64,000 bases of DNA, from contig JAFIGS010000012.1 in assembly GCA_017849615.1 (NCBI GenBank), positions 156,761 to 220,760 on the forward strand, given 5' to 3'. Numbering within the stretch: the stretch's first letter is position 1; each line of letters opens with the position of its first letter. Below, piece by piece: positions 9,383-18,697 of this stretch. Under the pieces are notes generated by a model. It saw nothing but the letters and a program-made list of their open reading frames with translations. It was not told the origin of the DNA and did not search any database. A program made the translations under genes and the position numbers. Source of the stretch: Pseudolabrys sp. (GTDB taxonomy: Bacteria > Pseudomonadota > Alphaproteobacteria > Rhizobiales > Xanthobacteraceae).

Positions 9383-9396
9383 ATGAGGTAGATCAA
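9383..9396. promoter_or_regulatory. possible FNR/FixK-type box
   Basis: ATGAG-GTAG-ATCAA matches the FNR/FixK consensus TTGAT-N4-ATCAA at 8 of 10 positions. It lies between the SDR gene and the eRF1-like gene, 80 bp before the latter. One half-site is exact and the other has two mismatches, so a chance match is quite possible. Confidence 0.25.
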
Positions 9397-9475
9397 AACA
9401 GGCCGGCCGGCTTCGCGCCAGTATGCGCACGAATTGAGGCCTGCCAAGGTCGTTATCGTTCAAGGGGTTGCCGAC

Positions 9476-9862
9476 ATGAGCCACTTTCACGCCGTCGTCT
9501 GGATCGATCACCGCGAGGCGCGGGTGTTTCACTTCAACCCGACCGAGGCGGACAAGCAGGTCATCCATCCGGACAAGCCGTCCAAACATCTGCACCACAA
9601 GGCGGGCGAACTGGGCTCGGGCCATGCCGGCGCCGATCACGATTTCCTGCATGCCGTGGCGCGGGCTTTCGCCGATGCCGGCGCGGTCCTGATCACAGGG
9701 CCCGGCAACGCCAAGAGCCAGCTCGTCAAGCACGTCGAGACCCACGACGCGGCGCTGAAGAAGCTGATCGCCGGCGTCGAGACCATCGATCACCCGAGCG
9801 ACGGCCAGCTCCTTGCCCACGCCCGCAAATACTTCAAGGCCGAAGACCGCATGACGCGGTGA
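9476..9862 (+). CDS. small eRF1-like ('translational machinery') protein
   Basis: 128 residues. It begins HFHAVVWIDHREARVFHF and contains GAVLITGPGNAKSQLVKHV, the pattern of short bacterial proteins related to one domain of archaeal/eukaryotic release factor eRF1 and Pelota, often labelled translational machinery protein. It has many His residues (HLHHK, HAGADHDF). Function is not established; ribosome association or stress roles are only suggested by the fold. Start at 9476; a longer frame from 9434 lacks family character. A candidate FNR/FixK box lies upstream. Confidence 0.65.
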   Translation: MSHFHAVVWIDHREARVFHFNPTEADKQVIHPDKPSKHLHHKAGELGSGHAGADHDFLHAVARAFADAGAVLITGPGNAKSQLVKHVETHDAALKKLIAGVETIDHPSDGQLLAHARKYFKAEDRMTR

Positions 9863-9870
9863 TGGCTCCG

Positions 9871-9972
9871 GTCATTCCGGGGCGCGCATAGGCGCGAACC
9901 CGGAATCCAATAACATATGCCGAGTCCGCGTCTGGATTCCGGGTCCGCACCTTCGGTGCGTTCCGGAATGAC
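9871..9972. repeat. palindromic intergenic repeat, GTCATTCCGGGG family
   Basis: Starts GTCATTCCGGGGCGCG and ends TTCCGGAATGAC, with an inner GGAATCC / GGATTCC pair. It belongs with the copies at 44250, 44974 and 61763 and, more distantly, 21094. It lies between the convergent eRF1-like and pheA genes. Confidence 0.85.
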
Positions 9973-9979
9973 GGCAACG

Positions 9980-10849
9980 TCAGTCGTCGCTGTCTTCCTT
10001 GAAGGTGTTGCGATAGGCGTGCGCCGGATAGACGCCGAGGATGCGCAATTCCTTGGAGAAGAAGGCGAGTTCTTCCAGCGCATGGACCAGCGCGGTGTCG
10101 TCGGGGTGGCCCTCGACGTCGGCGTAGAACTGGGTGGCGAAGAAGTTGCCGCCGACCATGTAGCTTTCCAGCTTGGTCATGTTGACGCCGTTGGTGGCGA
10201 AGCCGCCCATCGCCTTGTAGAGCGCGGCCGGCAGGTTGCGCACCCGGAACACGAAGGTGGTAATGACCTTGCCGTTGCCGGGCGTCGGCGGTTTGGCCCA
10301 TTTCTTCTCCGGCGACAGCACGACGAAGCGGGTGGTCGAGTTTGACTCATCCTCGACATTCTCCTTGAGAATGTTGAGGCCGTAGATTTCGGCGGCCAGC
10401 CGCGAGCCGATGGCGGCGCGGGTGATGTCCTTGGCGTCCGAGATTTCGCGCGCCGAGCCGGCGGTGTCGGCGCCGATGACCGGCGTGAGCTTGAGTTCGC
10501 GGATGACCTTGCGGCACTGGCCAAGCGCCATCACGTGGCTCTGCACGGTCTTGATGGTTTCGAGCGTCGCGCCCTTGGGCGCCATCAACTGGTTGCGGAT
10601 CGGCAGAAACCATTCGCCGATGATGTGCAGCTTCGCGGTCGGCATCAGGTGATGGATGTCGGCGACGCGGCCGGCGACCGAATTCTCGATCGGGATCATG
10701 CCGAGATCGACCTCGCCGCTTTCCAGCGCGGTGAAGCAGTCCTCGAACGTAGCGGCGGGCACCGGCTCGTGGTCGGGATAGGCTTCGCGGCAGGCGAGGT
10801 CGGAATTGGCGCCGCGCTCGCCCTGGAAGATGATTTTCTTGGTGGCCAT
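9980..10849 (-). CDS. pheA: prephenate dehydratase
   Basis: 289 residues from the ATG at 10849. The periplasmic-binding-like catalytic domain has IPIENSVAGRV and the TTRF motif (STTRFVVL) essential for dehydration of prephenate to phenylpyruvate. A C-terminal ACT domain (about residues 195-280, TKLESYM) is the expected phenylalanine feedback site. There is no fused chorismate mutase, as usual for alphaproteobacteria. A second possible ATG lies six codons upstream (10867). It is downstream of kdsB on the same strand, a pairing found in related genomes. Confidence 0.93.
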   Translation of the reverse strand: MATKKIIFQGERGANSDLACREAYPDHEPVPAATFEDCFTALESGEVDLGMIPIENSVAGRVADIHHLMPTAKLHIIGEWFLPIRNQLMAPKGATLETIKTVQSHVMALGQCRKVIRELKLTPVIGADTAGSAREISDAKDITRAAIGSRLAAEIYGLNILKENVEDESNSTTRFVVLSPEKKWAKPPTPGNGKVITTFVFRVRNLPAALYKAMGGFATNGVNMTKLESYMVGGNFFATQFYADVEGHPDDTALVHALEELAFFSKELRILGVYPAHAYRNTFKEDSDD

Positions 10850-10901
10850 GATCGTCCGCTCGTTCATTCTGCCGGTGCGTTACACGCTTTGGCTTGGCTT
10901 G

Positions 10902-11636
10902 TCATGATGCTGACGGCAGCATCTTTCGCGCCTTGTCGAGGTCCTCGGGCGTATCGACGCCGAGCGGCACCGAGCCCACCACGGCGATGTCGATCCGCAT
11001 GCCGGCATCCAGCGCGCGCAGTTGCTCCAGCCGCTCGCGCTGCTCGTTGGCCGACGGCGGCAGCTTGACGAAACGCTCCAGCGCCGGCCGCTTGTAGGCA
11101 TAAAGGCCGATGTGGTGGTAGTGCGGGCCGGGGCCTTCGGCGTCGGCGCGGGTGAAGGTCGTGGCGCGCAGGTGGCCGGCGGCGATCGTGGTGCCCTTGG
11201 CCTTGACCACGTTCGGGTTGGTCAGTTCGGCCGGATCGTGGATCACGGCCGCCAGCGTGGCGATATCGACGGCGGGGTCGGCGAGGGGCGCCAGGGCCGC
11301 GCGGATGTCCCCGGGCGCGATGGTCGGCAGGTCGCCCTGGACATTGACGATCCGGGCCACCCGATGCTCCGGATCGAGGGCTTCCAGAGCCTCGAAGATG
11401 CGGTCGGAGCCGGAGGCGTGGTCCGTGCTCGTCATCACCGCGCGGCCGCCGGCCTTCTCAACCGCCGCCTGCACCGCCTCGGAATCGGTCGCCACCACGA
11501 CCTCGCCGATATGGGCTTCCTGCGCCCGGCGCAGCACCTGGACGATCATCGGCAGGCCGTTGATGTCCGCCAAGGGCTTGCCGGGCAGGCGGGTCGAGGC
11601 CATGCGGGCCGGTATGAGAATGATGGTCGCAGCCAT
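10902..11636 (-). CDS. kdsB: 3-deoxy-manno-octulosonate cytidylyltransferase
   Basis: 244 residues, the normal KdsB length. The nucleotide-binding N-terminus is [15 protein letters not shown], with later motifs DHASGSDRI and VNVQGDLP. It makes CMP-Kdo from CTP and Kdo for lipopolysaccharide inner core synthesis, so the organism is expected to make Kdo-containing LPS. It ends 52 bp before pheA in the same direction and is divergent from cycM with a 119-bp gap. Confidence 0.94.
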   Translation of the reverse strand: MAATIILIPARMASTRLPGKPLADINGLPMIVQVLRRAQEAHIGEVVVATDSEAVQAAVEKAGGRAVMTSTDHASGSDRIFEALEALDPEHRVARIVNVQGDLPTIAPGDIRAALAPLADPAVDIATLAAVIHDPAELTNPNVVKAKGTTIAAGHLRATTFTRADAEGPGPHYHHIGLYAYKRPALERFVKLPPSANEQRERLEQLRALDAGMRIDIAVVGSVPLGVDTPEDLDKARKMLPSAS

Positions 11637-11755
11637 GGCCTGAGGACACCAAAATGTAGCGGGTGGACGGGCTTATACGGGTTGCCACGGGGCCGGCAAA
11701 CCGGCTATTTGTCCGCCAGGTTTGGTCCGCATCCCTTCCTCGGGAACCGATTTTC

Positions 11756-12376
11756 ATGAACTCCTTCGAACTGAACAAGATTCTCGGCGCCGTGCTGGCG
11801 ACCTGCCTCATGCTGCTGGCGCTGAATATCGGCGCGTCCGCGCTGTTCGCTCCCGAGAAGCCGGAAAAGCCGGGCTACAACATCGCCGTCAAGGAAGAGG
11901 GCGCGGGCGGCCCCGCCGCCGCGGGCGAGCCGGAAAAGCCGATCGCCGTGCTGCTCGCCAGCGCCTCGGTGGAAAAGGGCCAGGCCGCCGCCAAGCAGTG
12001 CGCCTCCTGCCACACCTTCGAAAAGGGCGGCCCGAACCGCGTCGGCCCGAACCTCTACGACATCATCGGCCACGAGCGCGGCACCGGCCGCGGCGGCTTC
12101 AACTTCTCGGCCGCGATGAAGGCCAAGGGCGGCAACTGGAGCTTCGAGGACCTCAACGAATTCCTCAAGAACCCGCGCGCCGCCATCCCGGGCACCAACA
12201 TGACCTTCGCCGGCGTTTCGCGCGATACGGTCCGCGCCGACCTTCTCGTCTATCTGCGCTCGCTCTCGGACAGCCCGCAGCCGCTCCCGGCCGCGGCGGA
12301 CGCTGGCGCCGCACCGGCCAACGGCAAACCCGCCAATGGCGCGCCGGCCAAGCCGGGCGAGGCGCCGAAGCACTAA
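11756..12376 (+). CDS. cycM: membrane-anchored cytochrome c (CycM-type c552)
   Basis: 206 residues. An uncleaved N-terminal membrane anchor (about residues 9-32) is followed by an Ala/Pro/Glu-rich linker. A class I cytochrome c domain carries heme motif CASCH (82-86) and axial Met149 (GTNMTF). A low-complexity Ala/Pro/Gly/Lys tail closes the protein. CycM carries electrons from the bc1 complex to the aa3 oxidase at the periplasmic face of the inner membrane. Start at 11756 gives the anchor right at the N-terminus. Its location beside kdsB and pheA matches Bradyrhizobium-type order. Confidence 0.9.
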   Translation: MNSFELNKILGAVLATCLMLLALNIGASALFAPEKPEKPGYNIAVKEEGAGGPAAAGEPEKPIAVLLASASVEKGQAAAKQCASCHTFEKGGPNRVGPNLYDIIGHERGTGRGGFNFSAAMKAKGGNWSFEDLNEFLKNPRAAIPGTNMTFAGVSRDTVRADLLVYLRSLSDSPQPLPAAADAGAAPANGKPANGAPAKPGEAPKH

Positions 12377-12402
12377 GCGGCGCAATTATCGAACTTCGAT
12401 CG

Positions 12403-12435
12403 AACGGCCGGGCCCAAAAGCCCGGCCGTTTCGTT
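12403..12435 (+). terminator. rho-independent terminator after cycM
   Basis: A perfect 11-bp stem AACGGCCGGGC (12403-12413) / GCCCGGCCGTT (12420-12430) with loop CCAAAA, then TCGTT. It starts 27 bp after the cycM stop codon. Confidence 0.85.
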
Positions 12436-12611
12436 ACGAGCTTGTAATTGCGGCCATTGGCCACGGAGATTTGAGGACATTCAGCGCCTGCGACAGCCCC
12501 GGCTCTGGCAGGGGACCGAAAAACCGACATAATCGGAACCGAACTCGTCATGGTCGGCTTGAGCCGGCGGAACCTCGCCCTGACCCGAAATTTCGACAAG
12601 ACGGCCCGCCC

Positions 12612-14510
12612 ATGAAAATTTCACGACGCAGCCTCCTCCAATTGACCGCCGCAGCCGTCGCGGCGCCGGCCCTTGGAGGCATCGGCGCGATGTCGTGGGG
12701 AGCGGCCGCAACGGCGCAGGACAAGGCGCAGGGGCAGCCCTGGAAACATGGGCTTTCCCTGTTCGGCGATGTGAAATACCCCGCCGGCTTCAAGAATTTC
12801 GACTACGTCAACGCGTCGGCGCCGCAGGGCGGCATCGTGCGCCTCGGCGCTTTCGGCACCTTCGACAACTTCAATGAAGTCGTCGCCATGGTGAAGGGCA
12901 ACCTCGCCGGCGGCGTCGGGCTCATGAGCGAATCGCTGATGACTCAGGCCTTCGACGAAGTCTCGACCGAATACGGCCTGCTCGCCGACGGCGTGCGCTA
13001 TGCCGACGATTTCTCGTGGGTGACCTATCGCATCAACGCCAAGGCACGCTGGCACGACGGCAAGCCGGTCACGGTGGACGACGTCATCTTCTCCTTCAAC
13101 ACCTTGAAGGAGAACCGCCCGGATCTCGCCGCCTATTACAATCACGTCGTCAAGGCGGAGAAGACCGGCGAGCGCGAGATCACCTTCACTTTCGACGCGC
13201 CGGGCAACCGCGAACTGCCGCACATTGTCGGCCAGCTCACCATTCTGCCGAAGCACTGGTGGGAAGGGACAGACAACTCCGGCCGCAAGCGCGACGTCAC
13301 CGCGACGACGCTGGAGCCGCCGATCGGCTCGGGCCCGTACCGCCTCAAGGAGTTCGTGCCCGGCCGCACCATCGTGTTCGAGAAGGTCGCCGACTACTGG
13401 GGCAAGGACCTCAACGTCAATATCGGCACCAACAACTTCGCGCAGATCCGCTACGAGTATTTCCGCGACATGACGGTGTCGCTCGAGGCATTCAAGGGCG
13501 ACCAGATCGACTGGCGCACCGAATCCAGCGCCAAGGACTGGGCGACCGGCTACGACTTCCCGGCCGTGCGCGATAAGAAGGTGGTGCGCGAAGAATTCCC
13601 GATGACCAGCTCCGGGATCATGCAGGCTTTCGCCTTCAACATCCGCCGCGACAAGTTCAAGGATGCCCGGCTGCGCCGCGCCTTCAATTTCGTGTTCGAC
13701 TTCGACGAGATGAACCGGCAGTTGTTCTACGGCCAGTACAAGCGCATCAACAGTTATTTCTACGGCACCGAACTCGCCTGTTCCGGCGTGCCGCAGGGTG
13801 CTGAGCTGGACATCCTCAACGAGGTAAAGGCTGACGTGCCGGCCGAACTGTTCACGCAAGCTTATGAAAATCCGCCGGGCGGCGGCCCCGAGGTTCTGCG
13901 CAACAATCTGCGCGCGGCGCTCGGTCTGATGCGTGAAGTGGGTTACGAGATCAAGGATACCAAACTGGTTGACAAGAGCGGCCGGCAGTTGTCTGTGGAA
14001 TTCCTGCTAACGCAATCGCAAAGCCAATTCGAGCGGGTCGTTCTCACCTACAAATCATCGCTGGAGCGGCTTGGCATCGAGGTGTCGCTGCGCACCGTCG
14101 ATACCTCGCAATACGAGAACCGCCTGCGCCAGTGGGACTACGACATCATCGTGTCGAGTTGGGGCCAGTCGCTGTCGCCCGGCAACGAGCAGCGCGAATT
14201 CTGGGGTTCGAAAGCGGCGGATCGTCCCGGCTCGCGCAATTCCATCGGCATCAGTAATCCGGCGGTGGACAAGCTGATCGAGCGCGTCATCTACGCCAAG
14301 AGCCGCGAGGAGCTGGTCGCGGCGACCCATGCGCTCGACCGCGTGTTGCTCTGGAACAACTATGTCGTGCCGCAGTGGAGCTATCCGTTCCAGCGCACCG
14401 CGCGCTGGGATCGCTTCAGCCGTCCCGAGAACATGCCGAAATACGCCGCATCGGCGTTTCCGACCGTGTGGTGGTGGGACGAGGCCAAGGCGGCCAAGGC
14501 GCGAAGGTGA
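12612..14510 (+). CDS. oligopeptide ABC transporter binding protein, YejA-like (first copy)
   Basis: 632 residues, solute-binding protein family 5. A Tat-type signal peptide (SRRSLLQLTAAA...) is at residues 3-35. The mature part begins HGLSLFGDVKYP, the pattern seen in YejA and related microcin C or oligopeptide carriers. A longer frame upstream to 12336 has no family-like sequence, and ATG 12612 places the twin arginines correctly. It is the first gene of a five-gene Yej-type operon; its stop shares bases with the next start. Confidence 0.9.
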   Translation: MKISRRSLLQLTAAAVAAPALGGIGAMSWGAAATAQDKAQGQPWKHGLSLFGDVKYPAGFKNFDYVNASAPQGGIVRLGAFGTFDNFNEVVAMVKGNLAGGVGLMSESLMTQAFDEVSTEYGLLADGVRYADDFSWVTYRINAKARWHDGKPVTVDDVIFSFNTLKENRPDLAAYYNHVVKAEKTGEREITFTFDAPGNRELPHIVGQLTILPKHWWEGTDNSGRKRDVTATTLEPPIGSGPYRLKEFVPGRTIVFEKVADYWGKDLNVNIGTNNFAQIRYEYFRDMTVSLEAFKGDQIDWRTESSAKDWATGYDFPAVRDKKVVREEFPMTSSGIMQAFAFNIRRDKFKDARLRRAFNFVFDFDEMNRQLFYGQYKRINSYFYGTELACSGVPQGAELDILNEVKADVPAELFTQAYENPPGGGPEVLRNNLRAALGLMREVGYEIKDTKLVDKSGRQLSVEFLLTQSQSQFERVVLTYKSSLERLGIEVSLRTVDTSQYENRLRQWDYDIIVSSWGQSLSPGNEQREFWGSKAADRPGSRNSIGISNPAVDKLIERVIYAKSREELVAATHALDRVLLWNNYVVPQWSYPFQRTARWDRFSRPENMPKYAASAFPTVWWWDEAKAAKARR

Positions 14511-16360
14511 TGATTACACGGCGTCACGCGCTTCTCCTGTCTGCCGGCGCGATTGCCGCCGCTCAATGGCCGCCGCGCACCAAGGCGCAAAGCCAGCCCA
14601 TCGATCTCGATGTCGAACGCCACGGCATGTCGGCCTTCGGCGATCTCGCGCTGCCGGCGGACTTCAGGCATTTCCCCTACGTCAATCCCGATGCCCCGAA
14701 GGGCGGCGCCTTCTCCGAATGCATTTCGCGGCGGACCTATAACGGCTCGTTCCTCACGTTCAATTCGCTTAACACCTACATCCTCAAGGGCGACGGCGCC
14801 TACGGCATGGACTGGACCTTCGCCACCCTGATGGTGAAGGCCGGGGATGAGCTGGACGCCATGTATGGCCTCGCCGCCAAGAGCGTGCGCATTTCCGACA
14901 ACGGCGCGACCTATCGCTTCACCTTGCGCGACAAGCTGACTTTCCATGACGGCTCGCCGCTGACGGCGCATGACGTCCTCTGGTCGCTGAACACGCTCAA
15001 GGAGAAGGGCCACCCGATCATCACGCAGCTTCTGGCCGATCTCGAAAAAGCCGAAGCCGAAGGCGATGGCGTCGTGATCGCGCGCTTCAAGCCGGGCCGT
15101 GGCCGCGAGGTGCCGCTGTTCGTCGCCGGGCTGCCGATCCTGTCGAAGGCCTACTACAGCAAGAAGCCGTTCGACGAATCGACGCTCGATATTCCCCTCG
15201 GCAGCGGGCCCTACAAGGTGAGCCGCGTCGATGCCGGGCGCTATATCGAGTATGAGCGCGTGAAGGACTGGTGGGGGGCGAAGCTGCCGGTCGAAGTCGG
15301 GCAGAACAATTTCGACACCATCCGCTATGAATATTACCGCGACCGCGAGGTCGCCTTCGTGGGCTTCACGGCGCGCAACTACACCTTCCGGGAGGAGTTC
15401 ACCGCGCGCACCTGGGCGACGCGTTACGACTTTCCGGCGATCAAGGACGGCCGCGTCAAGCGCGACACCACGCGCGACGACACGCCGTCAGGCGCGCAGG
15501 GCTGGTTCATCAATACGCGGCGCGACAAGTTCAAGGACCGCCGCGTGCGTGAGGCGCTGATCGACGCCTTCGACTTCGAATACACCAACAAGAACATCAT
15601 GTACGACGCCTATCTGCGCACGCACTCGGTGTTTCAGAACTCGCCGATGATGGCGCAGGGGCAGCCGGGCGAGGCCGAACTGAAGCTGCTCGAGCCGTTC
15701 CGTGGGAAGGTGCCGGACGAGGTATTCGCGGCGCCGTATGTACCGCCGGTGTCCGACGCCTCGGGCCAGGACCGCCGCGTGCTGCGCCTCGCGGCCGGCA
15801 AGCTCAACGAGGCCGGCATTGTCTTGAAGGACGGCAAACGTGTGCTGCCGAACGGCCAGCCCTTCACCATCGAGTTCTTGAGCGAAGAGCCGAGCTTCAA
15901 CCCGCATCATCTTGCGTACATCAAGAACCTCGAGCTGCTCGGCGTGCAGGCAAGCCTGCGCGTCGTCGATCCGGTGCAATACCGCGCGCGCGTCGATGCT
16001 TTCGACTTCGACCTTACCGTCGAGCGCATGGGTTTTTCATCGACGCCGGGAGATTCGCTGCGCAGCTATTTCGCCTCGAGCGCGGCGAAGATCAACGGCT
16101 CGAAGAATCTCGCCGGCATCGTCGATCCGGCGATCGACGCGCTGGTCGAGAAGATCGTCTCGGCGGCGACGCGCGAGGATCTGATCGCCGCCTGCAAGGC
16201 GCTGGACCGCGTCGTGCGCGCCGGGCGGTACTGGGTCCCGCAATGGTATCTGGCGTCTCACCGCATCTCCTATTGGGACGTGTTCGGGCGGCCGGAGCGC
16301 CAGCCGCGCTACGACCGCGGCATTCCCGACACCTGGTGGGCGGCCGAGAAGAAGGGGTGA
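14510..16360 (+). CDS. oligopeptide ABC transporter binding protein, YejA-like (second copy)
   Basis: 616 residues. Its N-terminus MITRRHALLLSAGAIAAAQ is a Tat-like signal, and the mature part begins HGMSAFGDLALPADFRHF, closely parallel to the preceding gene (HGLSLFGDVKYPAGFKNF). The two are tandem paralogues in one operon, joined by TGATG overlap at 14508-14512. This copy carries YINFNTRRDKFKD-like substrate-frame motifs (FINTRRDKFKD). Duplicated receptors presumably widen the range of peptides delivered to the shared permease. Confidence 0.9.
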   Translation: MITRRHALLLSAGAIAAAQWPPRTKAQSQPIDLDVERHGMSAFGDLALPADFRHFPYVNPDAPKGGAFSECISRRTYNGSFLTFNSLNTYILKGDGAYGMDWTFATLMVKAGDELDAMYGLAAKSVRISDNGATYRFTLRDKLTFHDGSPLTAHDVLWSLNTLKEKGHPIITQLLADLEKAEAEGDGVVIARFKPGRGREVPLFVAGLPILSKAYYSKKPFDESTLDIPLGSGPYKVSRVDAGRYIEYERVKDWWGAKLPVEVGQNNFDTIRYEYYRDREVAFVGFTARNYTFREEFTARTWATRYDFPAIKDGRVKRDTTRDDTPSGAQGWFINTRRDKFKDRRVREALIDAFDFEYTNKNIMYDAYLRTHSVFQNSPMMAQGQPGEAELKLLEPFRGKVPDEVFAAPYVPPVSDASGQDRRVLRLAAGKLNEAGIVLKDGKRVLPNGQPFTIEFLSEEPSFNPHHLAYIKNLELLGVQASLRVVDPVQYRARVDAFDFDLTVERMGFSSTPGDSLRSYFASSAAKINGSKNLAGIVDPAIDALVEKIVSAATREDLIAACKALDRVVRAGRYWVPQWYLASHRISYWDVFGRPERQPRYDRGIPDTWWAAEKKG

Positions 16361-16399
16361 GCGCGTGACGGACCGGCCATACTGCGCTAACAGGAACCC

Positions 16400-17515
16400 A
16401 TGACCGCCTATATTCTCCGCCGCATCCTGTTCATGATCCCGACGATGATCGGCATCATGCTGGTGTCATTCGTCGTGGTGCAGTTCGCGCCGGGCGGGCC
16501 GGTCGAGCAGGTCATCGCCAAGCTGCAGGGCTCCGACACCAGCGCGACCTCGCGCATTTCCGGCTCCGCCGGCGGCGACTTCGGCAGCCGCGGCATGGCG
16601 CAGGGCGGTTCCGGCGTCGATGCGACGACCTCGAAATACCGCGGCGCGCAGGGCATGGACCCGGCCTTCATCAAGAAGCTGGAGCAGCAATTCGGCTTCG
16701 ACAAGCCGGCCCACGAGCGCTTCCTGTTGATGATGTGGAACTACATCCGCTTCGATTTCGGCTCGAGCTATTTCCGCGACGTCACGGTGCTGCAGCTCAT
16801 CAAGGAGAAGCTGCCGGTGTCGATGTCGCTCGGCATCTGGATGACCTTGCTGACCTACCTCATCTCGATCCCGCTCGGCATCAAGAAGGCGGTCGACGCC
16901 GGCTCGCGCTTCGACATGTGGACCTCGACGGTCATCATCATCGGCTACGCCATTCCGGGCTTCCTGTTCGCGATCCTGCTGATCATCCTGTTCGCCGGCG
17001 GCTCGTTCTTCAACTGGTTCCCGTTGCGCGGGCTGACATCCGACGATTTCTGGGCGATGCCCTGGTACAAGCAGATCCTCGACTATTTCTGGCACCTCAC
17101 GCTGCCGATCATCGCCATGGCGCTGTCGGCCTTCGCCACCATGACCCTGCTGACCAAGAACTCGTTCCTCGACGAGATCCGCAAGCAGTATGTGCTCACC
17201 GCTCGCGCCAAGGGCTGCTCGAACAATCAGGTGTTGTACGGCCACGTGTTCCGCAACGCGATGCTGATCGTGGTGGCGGGCTTTCCCTCGGCCTTCGTAT
17301 CGGCCTTCTTCGCCGGTTCGCTGCTGATCGAGACCATCTTCTCGCTCGACGGTCTCGGCCTCCTCGGCTTCGAAAGCGTGCTCAACCGCGACTATCCGGT
17401 GGTGTTCGCCACGCTCTACATCTTCTCGCTGGTCGGCGTGGTGGTGAACCTGATCTCCGATCTCGCCTACACCTGGATCGATCCGCGTATCGATTTCGAG
17501 TCGCGGGAGGTGTGA
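16400..17515 (+). CDS. yejB: oligopeptide ABC transporter permease, YejB-like
   Basis: 371 residues, about six membrane helices of the BPD_transp_1 family. The N-terminus YILRRILFMIPTMIGIMLV is the typical first helix of DppB/OppB-class permeases. A large Gly/Ser/Gln-rich periplasmic insertion (about residues 45-80) is as in YejB. The coupling EAA loop lies in LTARAKGCSNNQVLYGHVFRNA. It pairs with the next gene to form the membrane channel and is 39 bp after the second binding protein. Confidence 0.92.
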   Translation: MTAYILRRILFMIPTMIGIMLVSFVVVQFAPGGPVEQVIAKLQGSDTSATSRISGSAGGDFGSRGMAQGGSGVDATTSKYRGAQGMDPAFIKKLEQQFGFDKPAHERFLLMMWNYIRFDFGSSYFRDVTVLQLIKEKLPVSMSLGIWMTLLTYLISIPLGIKKAVDAGSRFDMWTSTVIIIGYAIPGFLFAILLIILFAGGSFFNWFPLRGLTSDDFWAMPWYKQILDYFWHLTLPIIAMALSAFATMTLLTKNSFLDEIRKQYVLTARAKGCSNNQVLYGHVFRNAMLIVVAGFPSAFVSAFFAGSLLIETIFSLDGLGLLGFESVLNRDYPVVFATLYIFSLVGVVVNLISDLAYTWIDPRIDFESREV

Positions 17516-17518
17516 GCC

Positions 17519-18697
17519 GTGGACGCACGCTCCGCTAACACCGCGACCGTGACGCCGACCGGGCCCGCGCCCGCGCCGCGGCCGTGGATCAAGGTGTCGC
17601 CGCTGAACCGGCGGCGCTGGCAGAACTTCAAGCAGAACCGGCGCGGCTACTGGTCGCTGTGGATCTTCATGATCCTGTTCGTGGTCTCGCTGTTCGCCGA
17701 GTTCGTCGCCAACGACAAGCCGATCTTCATTCACGTCAACGGCCAGTCGTTTTTTCCGGCGGTCGTCACCTATCCGGACACGGCCTTCGCCAAGGAGAAA
17801 GACCCGCTGCTTTTCGGTACGGCGGCCGATTATCGCGACGATTACCTGATGGACCTGATCAAGAAGGAGAACGGCTTCATCGTCTGGCCGCCGATCAGGT
17901 TCTCCTATTCGACGCAGGTGTCGCGGCCGCCGTCGCCGTTTCCGTCGAAGCCGACCTGGGCGCTGACGCAGGCCGATTGCGATTTCGCCGCCAAGAACAA
18001 TTTCGCCAAATGCGGAACGCTGGAGGCGAACTGGCTGGGCACCGATGACGGCGGCCGCGACGTGATGGCGCGGCTGATCTATGGCTTCCGCATCTCGGTG
18101 CTGTTCGGCCTGTGCCTCACGATCGCATCGTCGATCATCGGCATCGCCGCCGGCGCCGTGCAGGGTTATTTCGGCGGCTGGACCGATCTCTTGTCGCAGC
18201 GCGTCATCGAGATCTGGACCTCGGTGCCGGAGCTGTACCTGCTGCTCATCATCTCGTCGATTCTGGTGCCGGGCTTCTTCGTTCTCCTGGGCATTCTGCT
18301 GCTGTTCTCCTGGGTCAGGCTGGTCGGCCTCGTGCGCGCCGAATTCCTGCGCGGGCGGAATTTCGAATACATCCAGGCGGCGCGCGCGCTCGGAGTCTCC
18401 AGCGCCACCATTATCTTCCGCCATCTGCTGCCGAACGCGATGGTCGCGACGCTCACGTTCCTGCCGTTCATCCTATCGTCGTCGGTGATGACGCTGACGG
18501 CGCTCGACTTCCTCGGCTTCGGCCTGCCGCCGGGTTCGCCGTCGCTCGGCGAACTGCTCAGCCAGGGCAAGGCCAACATCCAGGCGCCGTGGCTCGGCCT
18601 CACCGGCTTCTTTGCTATCGCCATCATGCTGTCGCTGCTGATCTTCATCGGCGAGGCGGTGCGCGACGCCTTCGATCCGCGGAAGACCTTCTCATGA
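17519..18697 (+). CDS. yejE: oligopeptide ABC transporter permease, YejE-like
   Basis: 392 residues with a GTG start three bases after the preceding stop. A cytoplasmic N-terminal tail is followed by a first helix (YWSLWIFMILFVVSLFAEF). A long periplasmic segment (about 65-170) is characteristic of YejE, and then come five helices with EAA loop IQAARALGVSSATIIFRHLLPNA. Functions as the second half of the membrane channel. Its TGA overlaps the ATG of the ATPase gene. Confidence 0.92.
   Translation: MDARSANTATVTPTGPAPAPRPWIKVSPLNRRRWQNFKQNRRGYWSLWIFMILFVVSLFAEFVANDKPIFIHVNGQSFFPAVVTYPDTAFAKEKDPLLFGTAADYRDDYLMDLIKKENGFIVWPPIRFSYSTQVSRPPSPFPSKPTWALTQADCDFAAKNNFAKCGTLEANWLGTDDGGRDVMARLIYGFRISVLFGLCLTIASSIIGIAAGAVQGYFGGWTDLLSQRVIEIWTSVPELYLLLIISSILVPGFFVLLGILLLFSWVRLVGLVRAEFLRGRNFEYIQAARALGVSSATIIFRHLLPNAMVATLTFLPFILSSSVMTLTALDFLGFGLPPGSPSLGELLSQGKANIQAPWLGLTGFFAIAIMLSLLIFIGEAVRDAFDPRKTFS

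Noticed and set aside
16466-18424. 650-codon minus-strand open frame across the Yej permeases
   Set aside because: It is the reverse of two clear permease genes and has no recognisable domain.
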